Part shown: positions 62,866 to 64,000 of the stretch, in pieces | How the letters are laid out: each line of letters begins with the position of its first letter | How positions within the stretch are numbered: position 1 is the stretch's first letter | Source: Xylona heveae TC161 | Taxonomy: Eukaryota > Ascomycota > Xylonomycetes > Xylonales > Xylonaceae | Length of the DNA: 64,000 nucleotides | Assembly (NCBI RefSeq): GCF_001619985.1 | Contig: NW_017264201.1 | Coordinates: forward strand, 1,240,001-1,304,000 | Direction: 5' to 3' | Program-made: the position numbers and the translations under genes | Notes under the pieces: generated by a model | Databases searched by the model: none | What the model was told of the DNA's origin: nothing | What the model saw: only the letters and a program-made list of their open reading frames with translations

Positions 62866-64000
62866 GCTTACCGGTCGAGTCGCGAAGCTGGTAAGGTTGA
62901 ATCGATCCCATTGAGTTGCAACACGCAAATCGGAAGGGAAAGTGGAATTGTAGGGACATCACTTATCTCGCGTTCCGCCTGCTGACAGTTGAATGGCCTT
63001 GGCGCCATATGAAACTGCACCCGTTTCCTTTTGCCCGGTAAAATGCTCGAGCCTTGCATGCTGGGTGCCAGCATGCCTGTCAACTACAAGGTTCGATTGA
63101 TAAAGTACCCGAGAGTCCTTGCTTGTCCAAATTATGCTCCGAGATATTCCAAAAACAGAAATACAATTGTTACACCAAATTTGAATAAATAAATAAATAA
63201 AAAATAAAAAAAGGAGCGGAATTTTAGTAAGTTATCAAATGACAGAAATTCCTTTGTTTATCTCTTAGACATAGATGGTTGATATGTAAGGCAATTGGCG
63301 TGCCGAGACCAGGGTCCACTAGAGAAAATTAGTGTTGGTTCATCACAGTAGATTATGACAGTATCATTCTATACAAACTTCATCACTTCCACCGTACTCC
63401 CAACTCGTCTAAACTTTCAGATTTCTCCCCATACAAACTTCGTTATAGTGAGGACTTCAGCAGGGATTGGGGCTCAATTAGCGAGCCATATCTCCCATTT
63501 CTGGTCATTATCCTGCTTCGGGAAGCAGGCGGAAGTTCCGGGCAAGAAGTACTCCAAGACTGTACAGGAAATTCTCAGTTCAACCATCATTTTCGTTGCC
63601 AGAATCGATCCATTGTAGCAAGGATTACTGGATTGCAATAGCATCGTCTTACGGAGTAAGGCCTAAGTTAACGATAAGCATAGTACAAATAATTGTAGTG
63701 CAATATCCACCAACCAAGCGAAACTCTACGCGTTGGACTCAAACAACCACGCGCACGCGCGCGCTTCGGCCCGCAACGTAAACGACAAGGAACAAGTAAT
63801 AAACTGCCCGAGGCACACATGGCACATAAACTGTAATATAGAGTAATTTATTACTATATTTTAATCCGTTCCATACGGTCAAGGCCACACAATCTCTCAT
63901 AGATACAATTTCCATTCCTCTCCATTCTACCCCCCCAAGACCATTGCTGCGGAAACCCTCTTTTGGTCCTTCTGACAACACGGCGCCCCTTCCTTAACTT
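62866..64000. other. Upstream region of the NO VEIN-like gene, no gene seen
   Basis: 1.1 kb up to the window edge. It holds an AATA-type simple repeat at about 63185-63215, one TACGGAGTA at 63650-63658 and a short alternating GC run near 63750. The promoter of the NO VEIN-like gene should lie in the left part. An N-terminal extension of that protein from upstream exons is possible but not visible. Confidence 0.5.

Noticed and set aside
1-64000. tRNA genes and CRISPR arrays
   Set aside because: GGTTCGA-type words (for example near 10847, 18511, 38452) lack the rest of a tRNA B box and cloverleaf; no regularly spaced repeat-spacer array is present.

Overview
The window looks like nuclear DNA from a filamentous ascomycete (Pezizomycotina; a eurotiomycete is my best guess, by inference). 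The genes carry many short GT-AG introns (about 50-120 nt) with CTAAC/CTGAC-like branch points. The families are typical of moulds: a PTR2-type peptide transporter, an MsnA/Seb1 zinc-finger regulator, a Gin4/Hsl1 kinase, a Zn2Cys6 factor, Arp2/3 subunit 4, Ubp6, Sgf11 and TYW3. I found twelve protein-coding genes with spliced models. I found no tRNA, rRNA, CRISPR array or recognisable intact transposon.

Layout. 1.7-7.3 kb: an extended SDR reductase (-) and a peptide transporter (+), divergently placed. 7.3-14.3 kb: a 7 kb stretch with no supportable gene, ending in the pyrimidine-rich leader of the MsnA/Seb1-like C2H2 factor (14.3-15.8 kb). 18.1-22.1 kb: a Gin4/Hsl1 (Nim1-related) kinase. 22.1-29.9 kb: a second gene-free stretch full of short tandem repeats. 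29.9-31.2 kb: a Zn2Cys6 factor (-). 31.2-39.7 kb: a third gene-free stretch. From 39.7 kb the window becomes gene-dense: a DUF2461 protein (-) and TYW3 (+) share a 367-nt promoter region; then a 1334-residue RING plus RRM protein (-), Arp2/3 subunit 4 (-) divergent from Ubp6 (+) over 265 nt, a small membrane/coiled-coil protein (-), Sgf11 (+), and a 1702-residue NO VEIN-like protein (-) with an Hsp90/sacsin-type ATPase domain and a C-terminal DUF3883 nuclease-like domain.

The genes do not form one pathway. Ubp6 (proteasome deubiquitinase) and Sgf11 (SAGA deubiquitinase module) both concern ubiquitin removal but belong to different complexes. The most interesting items are the NO VEIN-like protein, the RING-RRM protein, very small terminal coding exons (a 4-nt first exon in the transporter; a start-codon-only first exon and a 9-nt last exon in Arp2/3 subunit 4), one GC-AG intron, unusually long 3' introns in the DUF2461 gene, the over-represented nonamer TACGGAGTA, and a ten-copy 11-bp minisatellite. 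All gene models were assembled by hand from reading frames and splice signals; families are named by remembered motifs, not by database search.
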